Below are positions 1 to 6,067 of a DNA stretch of 7,288 nt, one piece after another. A program made the translations under genes and the position numbers. Each line of letters starts with the position of its first letter. The stretch's first letter is position 1. Source of the DNA: Spirochaetaceae bacterium (GTDB taxonomy: Bacteria > Spirochaetota > Spirochaetia > DSM-27196 > SKKC01); contig PWGF01000130.1 of NCBI GenBank assembly GCA_003554375.1, positions 1 through 7,288 on the forward strand, given 5' to 3'. The notes below the pieces were generated by a model that saw nothing but the letters and a program-made list of their open reading frames with translations, was not told the origin of the DNA and did no database searches.

Positions 1-108
1 AATTTCTACAAGGCATTTCGTCGGGTCGCGGGGGCCACTCCGGCCGAAGTGAGTCGTAGTGCTTCAAGTGCGAAAGGTGATCGAGCAGGTTCAGCTGTTG
101 GAGCATGA
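1..108 (+). CDS. AraC-family transcriptional regulator, C-terminal end only
   Basis: Frame 1 is open from the window edge to a TGA at 106-108 and gives 35 residues beginning NFYKAFRRVAGATPAEV. This is the end of the second helix-turn-helix of an AraC/XylS DNA-binding domain (family pattern: NFyraFrrvtGxtPxxyR). A short polar Ser/Ala/Gly tail follows. The rest of the protein lies outside the window, so the sensor domain and ligand are unknown. The next gene, 52 bases downstream on the same strand, ends with the same domain (NFYKSFSRVTGFAPHRF), so two AraC-type regulators stand in tandem. The shared residues are mostly family consensus, so recent duplication is not shown. The family assignment is firm despite the short length. 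Confidence 0.8.
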   Translation, partial: NFYKAFRRVAGATPAEVSRSASSAKGDRAGSAVGA

Positions 109-109
109 C

Positions 110-136
110 TCCCCTTATTGCAAAAGAGATAGGGGA
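110..136. promoter_or_regulatory. Imperfect inverted repeat between the two AraC genes
   Basis: TCCCCTTAT (110-118) can pair with ATAGGGGA (129-136) if one T is bulged, leaving a 10-base A-rich loop. It begins two bases after the stop of the upstream regulator and ends 24 bases before the next start. No run of T follows on the plus strand, so a classical intrinsic terminator is unlikely. An operator for one of the regulators, or a weak mRNA hairpin, is possible. The function is inferred only from position. Confidence 0.25.
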
Positions 137-160
137 TTCGGAGTGGTCTGAGAGGGAACG

Positions 161-1036
161 ATGCATACAGTGGCGCAATTCGGGTCAGTGGAAGCCGGGT
201 TTCACTATGAGCACGCGATCAGCGGCACCAATTCTGTTGTTACGCAGGGAAGATACCGGGCGTACGAACTCTTCTGTCTCATCTCTGGTAGACTGGAATA
301 CCGGACGGAAGGTGATTCATATCAGCTCGGCTTCGGTGATATAGCTGTCGTGAGGACTGACCAAGTTCAAACTGCGCAACCTGTGTCCAAGGAGCGCTCC
401 GAGTGGATCGTTATACATTTTCTTCCCCGCTATCTTCGAGGGTTCGAGTCATCGGCCTATAACGTGCTTGGTTTCCTCCGGTCAACCATGGCTCACGGAG
501 GCCTTCAAGTACTTCAGCACAACGAACACGTCGCGGAGTTTTTCGGTTATCTGGAGCAAATCGAGCAATACATTGTCCGACCGGTGGCTGGAACGGAAGT
601 GATGATCCGGACATTGTTTCTTCAGGCTCTGGTATGTCTGAATCGGGCGGCGGAGCAAATAGGCGCTACTCCCAATTCAGGTTCTCGTGAAGGAGGCGGG
701 GTGCAGTACGACCCGACGATCTCAGAGATCATACGCTTCATAGAGTCGAACCCGAACGGTGATTTGAGCTTGGGTCGGCTGGAAAGCTTGTTCGGGCTGA
801 GTAGGTACCATATGTGTCGCCTGTTTAAACAGAATACCGGATATACGGTACACGAGTACGTAACAAACATTCGGGTCATGCAAGCGGTTACGTTGCTGAA
901 CGAAGGGGCGACCGCTCTGGAAGCTGCCTATGCAGCCGGGTTCCATGATTACAGCAATTTCTATAAGTCTTTCAGCAGAGTAACCGGCTTCGCGCCTCAC
1001 CGCTTCTCTGAGGCTACAAACGGGAACGGCCGATGA
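161..1036 (+). CDS. AraC-family transcriptional regulator (cupin-type sensor plus AraC HTH)
   Basis: A 291-residue cytoplasmic DNA-binding regulator, normal length for the AraC/XylS family. Residues about 25-90 (YELFCLISGRLEYR, then the FGDIAVV turn) look like the beta-rich cupin/AraC-binding sensor that in this family usually senses a sugar or other small molecule. Residues about 184-283 are the double helix-turn-helix: the first helix pair is around DLSLGRLESLFGLSRYHMCRLFKQNTG, shown here only by its key positions, and the second ends in GFHDYSNFYKSFSRVTG. The ATG at 161 is preceded by GAGAGGGA with about 4-5 bases of spacing. The overlapping longer open frame starting at 105 has no family resemblance. 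The gene follows another AraC gene and converges on a broken EEP-family gene only 8 bases away. The regulated genes are probably nearby, but that is inference and the ligand is unknown. Confidence 0.9.
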   Translation: MHTVAQFGSVEAGFHYEHAISGTNSVVTQGRYRAYELFCLISGRLEYRTEGDSYQLGFGDIAVVRTDQVQTAQPVSKERSEWIVIHFLPRYLRGFESSAYNVLGFLRSTMAHGGLQVLQHNEHVAEFFGYLEQIEQYIVRPVAGTEVMIRTLFLQALVCLNRAAEQIGATPNSGSREGGGVQYDPTISEIIRFIESNPNGDLSLGRLESLFGLSRYHMCRLFKQNTGYTVHEYVTNIRVMQAVTLLNEGATALEAAYAAGFHDYSNFYKSFSRVTGFAPHRFSEATNGNGR

Positions 1037-1044
1037 CGAGCATC

Positions 1045-1856
1045 TTAGCCTCCCGCCGGCGTCAGTTCGGCTACCAAAGGGAAGTGGTCGGATGGCCATA
1101 TGCCGAGGTACTGCTCGGTATCAACAAGAAGGGGTTCCCGGCGAAATCGGGTGTTTGTTATGATATAGTCAATCGGCGCAGAATCGGGGGTCCCGGTGAA
1201 CCCGTGAAACGTCCCCGTCGCGTTTTCCACGCAGCCACTCAAGGCCAGTTCTTCATCCGCGCACAATTCTGCAATCTCGCGAGTGTCGGGCGTTGCATTG
1301 AGATCTCCGGCCAGGACGATGGGTGGAAACGCAGGGTGCCTGGCACAAGCGTTCGTCCGGTTCCCTGGTTGTTCTGCTTCTTTGACACGTTTCGTATCCG
1401 GCGTCTCATGAGCCCCGTTCCTTCCAAGCGAGCGTGACCACTTCGATTGTCGAGGTGGACGTTGAATACGAAGTGTAGATGACCGGTTGCTGCGTCCTGA
1501 AGCGAAGCCCACGTGCAGATCCTAGGAAGATCCGCACCCCAGGCGCAGCTTCCTGGTACCTCCGGATAAGGAGAAATCCAGAACTGGCCGTACTCCGCAA
1601 CGGAGTGTGACTGAGATTTCACAAGGATCGCTACATGTTCACCACTCCCGTCTTCATTGCGCCCGTCCCCCAACAGTACGTAATGAGGTAATCGATCCGA
1701 GAGTTGATCCAACATGTGACGAAGACCTTCCTGGGTACAAAGGGCATCAGGATCGTGTGCCCGAATGGCGGCAACGACGGCCTCCTTGTGATATTATTAG
1801 GCATAGACGCCGTCAGCAGGATTGTCATACCTAAGGTTGAAGCTCATGATCTTCAC
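1045..1856 (-). pseudogene. Broken endonuclease/exonuclease/phosphatase (EEP) family gene
   Basis: Read on the minus strand from a GTG at 1854-1856, the product starts VKIMSFNLRYDNPADGV and then meets TAA TAA (1799-1797, 1796-1794). The same frame continues after the stops with KEAVVAAIRAHDPDALCTQEG and on to FNVHLDNRSGHARLEG. Around 1385-1425 homology passes to another frame (a loss of one base or gain of two), giving PIVLAGDLNATPD, APIDYII and WPSDHFPLVAEL to the stop at 1045. The EEP metal-binding and catalytic elements all remain: SFN, QEG, NVHLD, GDLN and SDH. Rejoined, the protein would be about 270 residues, normal for this superfamily of Mg-dependent phosphodiesterases and phosphatases. 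The substrate class cannot be told. At least two independent lesions indicate a pseudogene. Sequencing error could explain the frameshift, but hardly two adjacent stops. Confidence 0.88.
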
Positions 1857-1864
1857 CGTAGCAC

Positions 1865-1873
1865 TCCCTTCCT
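1865..1873 (-). promoter_or_regulatory. Ribosome binding site of the broken EEP gene
   Basis: On the minus strand AGGAAGGGA lies 8 bases before the GTG at 1856-1854. It supports GTG as the ancestral start rather than the in-frame ATG three codons later, and shows that the translation signal survived the damage to the reading frame. Confidence 0.6.
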
Positions 1874-1995
1874 TTGGTTAGCGAATAGGTTTTGAGTGTT
1901 GTGCAGCCCTCTGAGGCGACCGCGATCTGGGGGGAGCCGTAAAGACTGAGTGGCTGCGCTTATCTTACGATACCGTTTCCAGCGACTTGAGGTAA

Positions 1996-2172
1996 GCGCC
2001 GGACTCCGCGCGGGGCATTGCCCATATTGTCCAATGGTTAGCACATCTTGACCCCGTTGTTGACACCAGCCGGGTGGTAGAGTATGCGAAGTACCTATGC
2101 CGCAACAATGGAGAAATTATCATTCGGACCACCGACTTCGAGCACTTCTGTTTGATCTCGGGGATACCCTGA
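1996..2172 (+). other. Unidentified protein-like open frame overlapping the HAD gene start
   Basis: After a TAA at 1993-1995 this frame is open for 58 codons to a TGA at 2170-2172. It has no good start codon. The residues read like a real protein fragment, for example HIVQWLAHLDPVVDTSRVV and EYAKYLCRNNGEIIIRTTD. The frame runs through the ATG assigned to the HAD hydrolase and ends inside it. I do not recognise the family. It may be the tail of a decayed gene that once preceded the HAD gene, or chance. The remaining 1857-1995 stretch has only short open frames and nothing I can identify. Confidence 0.25.
2060..2088 (+). promoter_or_regulatory. Candidate sigma-70-type promoter for the HAD gene
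   Basis: A perfect TTGACA (2060-2065) is followed after 17 bases by TATGCG (2083-2088), a poor -10 box matching TATAAT only in its first three positions. Transcription would begin near 2095-2097, practically at the HAD start codon, giving a leaderless or almost leaderless message. That agrees with the lack of a clear Shine-Dalgarno there. The -35 match is seen directly; the promoter role is inference. Confidence 0.3.
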
Positions 2173-2654
2173 TGTGGGAGGAGACGGAGGTCAAAGATGC
2201 TCAGGGAACGACACTCCGGGCCGAGTTACTTCCGGGTGCCGCTGACTTGATCCGCAGGTTGCGAGACGAAGGGTATTGGCTCGCGATTGTAGCGGACAGT
2301 AGGCCACGGACGCCCGTCAACGTTCTGGAACAACATGGTCTACTTGAGCTCTTTGACGTTGTCACTATTTCAGAGTTGGCAGGGGTTTCAAAACCAGATA
2401 GCCGGATTTTCCGGTCTGCCTTGGCGGCTCTCGATGTGTCTGAGGCTGATTACCCACACGTCTTTATGATTGGGAACCATCTTGAACGAGATGTGGTCGG
2501 GGCAAACGCTCTGGGTCTAGGGTCCATACTAATCCATCCCAATGACCGACGACGCGCTACGGCGCAAGGTCCGGAGGAAACGCCGGCATACGTCGTGCGC
2601 TCGATGGAGGAGCTTGGGGCGCTCATCGATCGATTGGATTGCGAAGAGGGATAG
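2097..2654 (+). CDS. HAD-superfamily hydrolase
   Basis: A 185-residue protein with the order of HAD motifs. Motif I is LLFDLGDTLM with nucleophile Asp20. Motif II is the small residue Ser68 in IVADS. Motif III is Lys99 in SKPDSRIF. Motif IV is MIGNHLERDVVGA with Asp132. Such proteins are cytoplasmic Mg-dependent phosphatases that form an aspartyl-phosphate intermediate; the substrate is not evident. Motif I has Gly where many HAD phosphatases carry the second Asp (DLGDT instead of DxDGT), a variant seen in many annotated HAD proteins. The only cap visible is a short helical insert after motif I. ATG 2097 is the first start in this frame after a TGA at 2061, but it lacks a good ribosome binding site and another frame is open across it, so the first 10-15 residues are uncertain. 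The next gene, 170 bases downstream, is a histidine phosphatase. Confidence 0.85.
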   Translation: MPQQWRNYHSDHRLRALLFDLGDTLMWEETEVKDAQGTTLRAELLPGAADLIRRLRDEGYWLAIVADSRPRTPVNVLEQHGLLELFDVVTISELAGVSKPDSRIFRSALAALDVSEADYPHVFMIGNHLERDVVGANALGLGSILIHPNDRRRATAQGPEETPAYVVRSMEELGALIDRLDCEEG

Positions 2655-2770
2655 CTCATTGTATGCGGTTGGGAGCTGTGGCGCTTTCCTCCGGCTTCGG
2701 CCATCCAGTACGATTAAATTGGTTCCGACTGGGGTGCTCAGGATGGAAGGAAGGGTTTGGCGGTGTGATT

Positions 2771-2791
2771 CTCAGTGAGCGGGCGACTCAC
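2771..2791. repeat. Small inverted repeats upstream of the histidine phosphatase gene
   Basis: CTCA-G-TGAG (2771-2779) is a perfect short palindrome, and its right half GTGAG (2775-2779) can also pair with CTCAC (2787-2791) over a 7-base loop. It sits 34 bases before the start at 2825, where a regulator could bind, or it may be a weak hairpin. The 2655-2824 gap otherwise shows only short open frames with no family resemblance and no convincing promoter. Confidence 0.2.
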
Positions 2792-2824
2792 CTATATGGA
2801 GAGTGTGAGCTCGGGAGATTGTAA

Positions 2825-3538
2825 ATGAAGTTGCATCTAGCGAGGCACGGTCACGCGATAAGCTTTGCGCGTACGAAAGTGCTAAGCAATTTCGGTAGAC
2901 GCCAGGCTCTACTTCTGGCACAGCGGCTTCACGAAAGGGAGTGTTTCACGGGGCCGGTCTTTGCCTCACCGTACTTGCATACGCTCGATACTGCCGCTCT
3001 CATATCGGAGTATCTCAACACACCTTTGATTCCGAGCGCTGATCTCCGTGAGGCCGTCGACAGTACTGAGGGGGAACGTCTCTTGCAGGAAGGAGGTGCT
3101 TCGGTGGAGGAAATGAAACAGCTATGCCCTACGCTTGAACTCCGAGAGCCTATCCGTGAGCCATGGTGGACGTGCGAAGTGGAAACCGACACGGACATCG
3201 TCAACCGGGTTGGTGAGTTCATCGAGCGTGTTTGTCCCCCCAGCGAGGAGCTGCTTTGTGTCGGACACGGCGCCTCGATTGACGGTGCCATCTTCTACTT
3301 GTTGAAGAAGTACGGGCTGGCGGAGAAATACAGTGTGCACGAACGATTGGATGTAGCTCCTGCTTGGAACTGCGGGTTGTCGACTGTCGAGTTTGCCAAA
3401 GGAACTATCCGAGTTATTCGAATACATGATACCGAGCATCTTCCGGATGCCTGGGTCACTTCGAACTACCGTAGCAAAGAGGAAGAGCTCTCGCTCTATA
3501 GTGGGCAGCTGCAGTATCTGGTACGCGAACTGAAATAG
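2825..3538 (+). CDS. Histidine phosphatase (phosphoglycerate-mutase-like) family protein
   Basis: A 237-residue protein that starts MKLHLARHGHA, the RHG signature of the histidine phosphatase clan; His8 is the residue that is phosphorylated in the family. The second catalytic His is His148 in LLCVGHGASID. Glu76 in LREAVD is placed like the family's proton donor. In the usual SPxxRxxxTA motif this protein has SPYLHTLDTA (residues 48-57), so His52 stands where a phosphate-binding Arg is expected. The ATG at 2825 has GGGAG seven bases upstream. Family members act on sugar phosphates, phospho-proteins and other phosphomonoesters, and the substrate cannot be chosen here. It is probably cytoplasmic, since no signal peptide is seen. 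It follows the HAD hydrolase on the same strand, so both may be expressed together despite the 170-base gap. Confidence 0.88.
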   Translation: MKLHLARHGHAISFARTKVLSNFGRRQALLLAQRLHERECFTGPVFASPYLHTLDTAALISEYLNTPLIPSADLREAVDSTEGERLLQEGGASVEEMKQLCPTLELREPIREPWWTCEVETDTDIVNRVGEFIERVCPPSEELLCVGHGASIDGAIFYLLKKYGLAEKYSVHERLDVAPAWNCGLSTVEFAKGTIRVIRIHDTEHLPDAWVTSNYRSKEEELSLYSGQLQYLVRELK

Positions 3539-3968
3539 AGGCCATAATGGCGCATGCATAGGCGGATCGGCGAAGTGACAAGGAGCGTGAGGTAATGCGG
3601 AGGACCGGAAGAGTGTCGGAAACAGGCACCGATTTTACCTGGTCCTTCTTGCAATGAGAATGTTCGCGTCGACGCTTGAAGAGCCGACGTTCTTCGCTTT
3701 GTGAGCCTTCGCATTTTGATCAGCTCTGCGTGTGGATACGCCACTATGGAGACCGTCGGGACAACTTCCGGGAATCCACTCGGTGAATGGTGAATGTCGG
3801 CCAGTTGTATATAGGATGTCGGATATGGTACCGTTAGGTGCTTAAGTGATGCCGCTTCAGAGGGTGCGCTCTGCTGGACTACGGCATTCCACGTTTCGTC
3901 GTTCTCCGGCCTTCTGGAAAGAACTGGTTTCTCCCGGCCATCCAGGCTCCTGACGCGCATTTGAAACT

Positions 3969-3986
3969 TTCGGCCGGGAGGCCGAA
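3969..3986. repeat. Perfect 7-bp inverted repeat (hairpin)
   Basis: TTCGGCC (3969-3975) and GGCCGAA (3980-3986) form a perfect stem with a GGGA loop. Neither strand has a following T run, so it is not a standard intrinsic terminator. It lies in the gap between the histidine phosphatase gene and the ABC operon, near the point where GC content rises. Confidence 0.5.
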
Positions 3987-4082
3987 CGGAGCCTCATCGC
4001 ACCAGACCGGGCGCCATTAGCTCGGGAGTCCACATGTATGCGGAGAATAGGTGTTCGTCGGCACGGGAGGATAAGGGGCGAG

Positions 4083-4203
4083 ACCGCGGGCCCGGCGGTA
4101 ACGCGCCGGCCGAGCCGCAAGGCCTGCACGCACCGGGCGCGCTCTGCCGGCCGGCGGGAACCGGTGACCGACGGTAATGGCCGGCCTGCGGAAACGGCCG
4201 GCC
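4083..4203. repeat. GC-rich cluster of inverted repeats upstream of the ABC exporter operon
   Basis: Three perfect pairings are visible: ACCGC (4083-4087) with GCGGT (4095-4099); CGCCGGCCG (4104-4112) with CGGCCGGCG (4148-4156); and GGCCGGCC (4179-4186) with GGCCGGCC (4196-4203) around the loop TGCGGAAAC. The hexamer CCGGCC occurs four times within 4106-4203. The last hairpin ends about 50 bases before the TTG start of the exporter gene, so if transcription begins upstream the region would be a strongly folded leader. It matches no riboswitch class I can recognise. A repeat element or folded untranslated leader are the alternatives. Confidence 0.45.
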
Positions 4204-4235
4204 GGTGGTAGCGGGATCGGCACGCCCCTGATCAC

Positions 4236-4244
4236 GGGAAGGAG
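4236..4244 (+). promoter_or_regulatory. Ribosome binding site that fixes the TTG start of the first ABC gene
   Basis: GGGAAGGAG lies 8 bases before the TTG at 4253-4255. It is the strongest Shine-Dalgarno in the window and makes TTG the likely start codon although no ATG is present there. The ATG at 4177 belongs to another frame. Confidence 0.75.
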
Positions 4245-4252
4245 TAGCGGCT

Positions 4253-6067
4253 TTGGCTACGAAATCAGCTTCACAGCTTTCGCGCGGCGTCAAAGTGCTC
4301 GGGCGCGTTACGCGGATGGCGTTCCGGCATCGAGCACGGATGGCTGTTGCAATCGGTGCGACGCTTGCCGCGGTGACGTTTCAGCTCTTCATCCCGCAGC
4401 TGCTCGGCGGATCCGTCGATCAGGCGTACGAGCTCTTCCAACGGGGGGCCGGTGTGGACGAAGCGCGGCGAGCGCTTATGCTCTATGCAGGGCTCCTCTT
4501 TGGTGCAAGCGTGCTGCGCGGTCTCTTCACGATGCTGCACAACTATCAGGGTGAGGCGGTCGGCCAGCATGTGGGGTACGAGCTGAGACTGGCTATCTAT
4601 CGAAAGGTGCAGGAGCTGAGCTTCAGCTACCACGACCGCGTGCACAGCGGCGATCTCGTAACGCGCGGAATGCTCGATATCGAGGGGGTACGGCTCTTCG
4701 TCAACACCGGCATCATCCGCCTTTGCGTGCTTGGAGTCTTACTCGGCGTCGGGAGCTACCTCATGGTGCAGGCCAATGCGCTCTTGGCGGTCGTTGCGCT
4801 GAGTTTCGTGCCGTTTGTGGGGTGGCGCGCGATCGTGACGCGGCTGAGGCTGCGCAAGAGCTGGCACCGGCTGCAGAGTCGGCTGGGCGTCCTCACCCGG
4901 ATCATGGAGGAGAACCTGGCGGGGATTCGCGTGGTTCGCGCGTTCTCCGGGGAAGACTACGAGCTGGGGAAGTTCGAACGCGGCTCGCGCCGGGCGCTCC
5001 GGCTCACGTTGCACCGGATTGGGCTCCAGGTGCGCAACGGCACGGCGATGAGTTACGGCTTTTTCGTTGCGATGGGCCTGGTGCTGCTTATCGGCGGCCG
5101 GATGACGCTTGCCGGCGCGATCACGATCGGCGTTCTGGCCGAGTTCCTTGCGTTTATGCTCATCTTGCAGATGCCGGTACGCCAGCTCGGGCTCTTGGTT
5201 AACTCCTTTGCGCGCGCCACCACCTCCGGGGAGCGTATCTTCACGGTCCTGGATCAAGAGCCGGAGATCCGGGAGCGACCGGACGCGAAAGAGCTCGTGG
5301 TCACCGAAGGGCGTCTTCGTTTTGAGAGTGTCAGCTTCGCGTACGAGAAAGACGACGACAGGGAGCATGCGCTGGAGAACATCGACTTTGAGCTTGGTCC
5401 GGGTGAGACGCTTGGGATCGTGGGGCCGCCGGGAGCCGGCAAGTCTACGATTGCGCACCTGATTCCGCGCTTCTATGACGTGACCTCCGGGCGCATTACG
5501 ATCGACGGGCAGGATATTCGCGACGTTACGCTCCGGAGTCTCAGGCGGGCGGTGGGGCTCATCCCACAGGACAGCTTCATCTTTACCTCCCGCCTGGACA
5601 ACAATTTGGCGTACGGGAATCCGTGGGCGGATCAAGCGCACATCGAGTGGGCAGCGGAAGTCTCGCAGCTTCACAGCTATATCCAGCAGTTGCCGGAGGG
5701 ATATCGAACGCTGGTGGGGGAGCGCGGTGTATCGCTCTCCGGCGGACAGCGGCAGCGCTTGGCAATTGCGCGGATGCTCGTTCAACAGACGCCGATCATG
5801 ATCTTTGACGACTCGACGGCAGCTATTGATGCCGGCACCGAGCAGCAGATTCGCGAGGGCCTTTCGAGCATTTCGCACCGCCATGCGACAATCATAATCG
5901 CGCATCGCCTCAGCTCCCTCATGCACGCAGACGAGATACTCTTTGTAGACGACGGGCGAGTCCTCGAGCGCGGAACGCATGACGAGCTCTACGCCCAGGG
6001 CGGACGCTACCGGGCGCTCTACGACCTTCAGTCGAACCCGGAGGCGGTGTCGGCGGATGGGCCGTGA
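4253..6067 (+). CDS. ABC exporter half-transporter, subunit 1 (membrane domain plus ATPase domain)
   Basis: A 604-residue type IV (MsbA/Sav1866-like) ABC exporter half, normal length. The membrane domain covers about residues 20-320. It has hydrophobic segments near 27-48 and 73-96 and the loop motif around YELRLAIYRKVQELSFSYHD that contacts the ATPase. The ATPase domain follows: A-loop Tyr in FAYEKDD, Walker A GPPGAGKST (391-399), Q-loop Gln439 in LIPQDSF, signature LSGGQ (495-499), Walker B IMIFD with Asp519, and H-loop His551 in IIIAHRLSS. Asp520 takes the place of the catalytic Glu, as in the degenerate site of heterodimeric exporters such as TM287/288 or BmrCD. The start is TTG with a strong ribosome binding site. 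The partner is the next gene, which begins 108 bases later. The exported substrate (drug, lipid or peptide) cannot be told. Confidence 0.95.
   Translation: MATKSASQLSRGVKVLGRVTRMAFRHRARMAVAIGATLAAVTFQLFIPQLLGGSVDQAYELFQRGAGVDEARRALMLYAGLLFGASVLRGLFTMLHNYQGEAVGQHVGYELRLAIYRKVQELSFSYHDRVHSGDLVTRGMLDIEGVRLFVNTGIIRLCVLGVLLGVGSYLMVQANALLAVVALSFVPFVGWRAIVTRLRLRKSWHRLQSRLGVLTRIMEENLAGIRVVRAFSGEDYELGKFERGSRRALRLTLHRIGLQVRNGTAMSYGFFVAMGLVLLIGGRMTLAGAITIGVLAEFLAFMLILQMPVRQLGLLVNSFARATTSGERIFTVLDQEPEIRERPDAKELVVTEGRLRFESVSFAYEKDDDREHALENIDFELGPGETLGIVGPPGAGKSTIAHLIPRFYDVTSGRITIDGQDIRDVTLRSLRRAVGLIPQDSFIFTSRLDNNLAYGNPWADQAHIEWAAEVSQLHSYIQQLPEGYRTLVGERGVSLSGGQRQRLAIARMLVQQTPIMIFDDSTAAIDAGTEQQIREGLSSISHRHATIIIAHRLSSLMHADEILFVDDGRVLERGTHDELYAQGGRYRALYDLQSNPEAVSADGP

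Larger units (their letters stand above)
3539..4252. other. 714-base region without a convincing gene
   Basis: The left half (3539-3960) has moderate GC and short open frames. On plus, a 30-codon frame from GTG 3701 to TGA 3793 reads RILISSACGYATMETVGTTS, and a 20-codon frame starts at ATG 3595 behind AAGGAG. On minus, a frame is open from about 3978 to 3496 and includes protein-like runs such as HLTVPYPTSYIQLADIHH, but it runs into the 3' end of the histidine phosphatase gene on the opposite strand. I recognise no family in any of them. Decayed gene remnants are likelier than working genes. The right half (from about 3969) is GC-rich with several inverted repeats, listed separately. No T-tract terminator, tRNA or IS end was seen. 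Confidence 0.5.

Noticed and set aside
1033..1437. 134-codon plus-strand frame opposite the EEP gene
   Set aside because: It lies opposite a stretch with clear EEP motifs on the minus strand and has no family resemblance of its own.
2020..2053. tRNA-Glu-like 5' half (GTCCAATGGTTAGCACATC resembles a D-arm)
   Set aside because: The D-stem has a mismatch, no anticodon arm or T-arm with GGTTCGA follows, and the same bases lie in a protein-like open frame. No support for a tRNA or att remnant beyond this short resemblance.
3969..3986. Intrinsic terminator at the TTCGGCC/GGCCGAA hairpin
   Set aside because: The stem is strong but no T run follows on either strand, so only a hairpin is reported.
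4125..4225. Riboswitch (c-di-GMP class I or cobalamin) suggested by CACGCACCGGGC, GGGAACCGGTGA and GGTAGCGGGATCGG
   Set aside because: The pieces match consensus fragments but the conserved cores, such as the GACGCAAAGCC segment of c-di-GMP-I or the GCCACTG of cobalamin elements, are absent.
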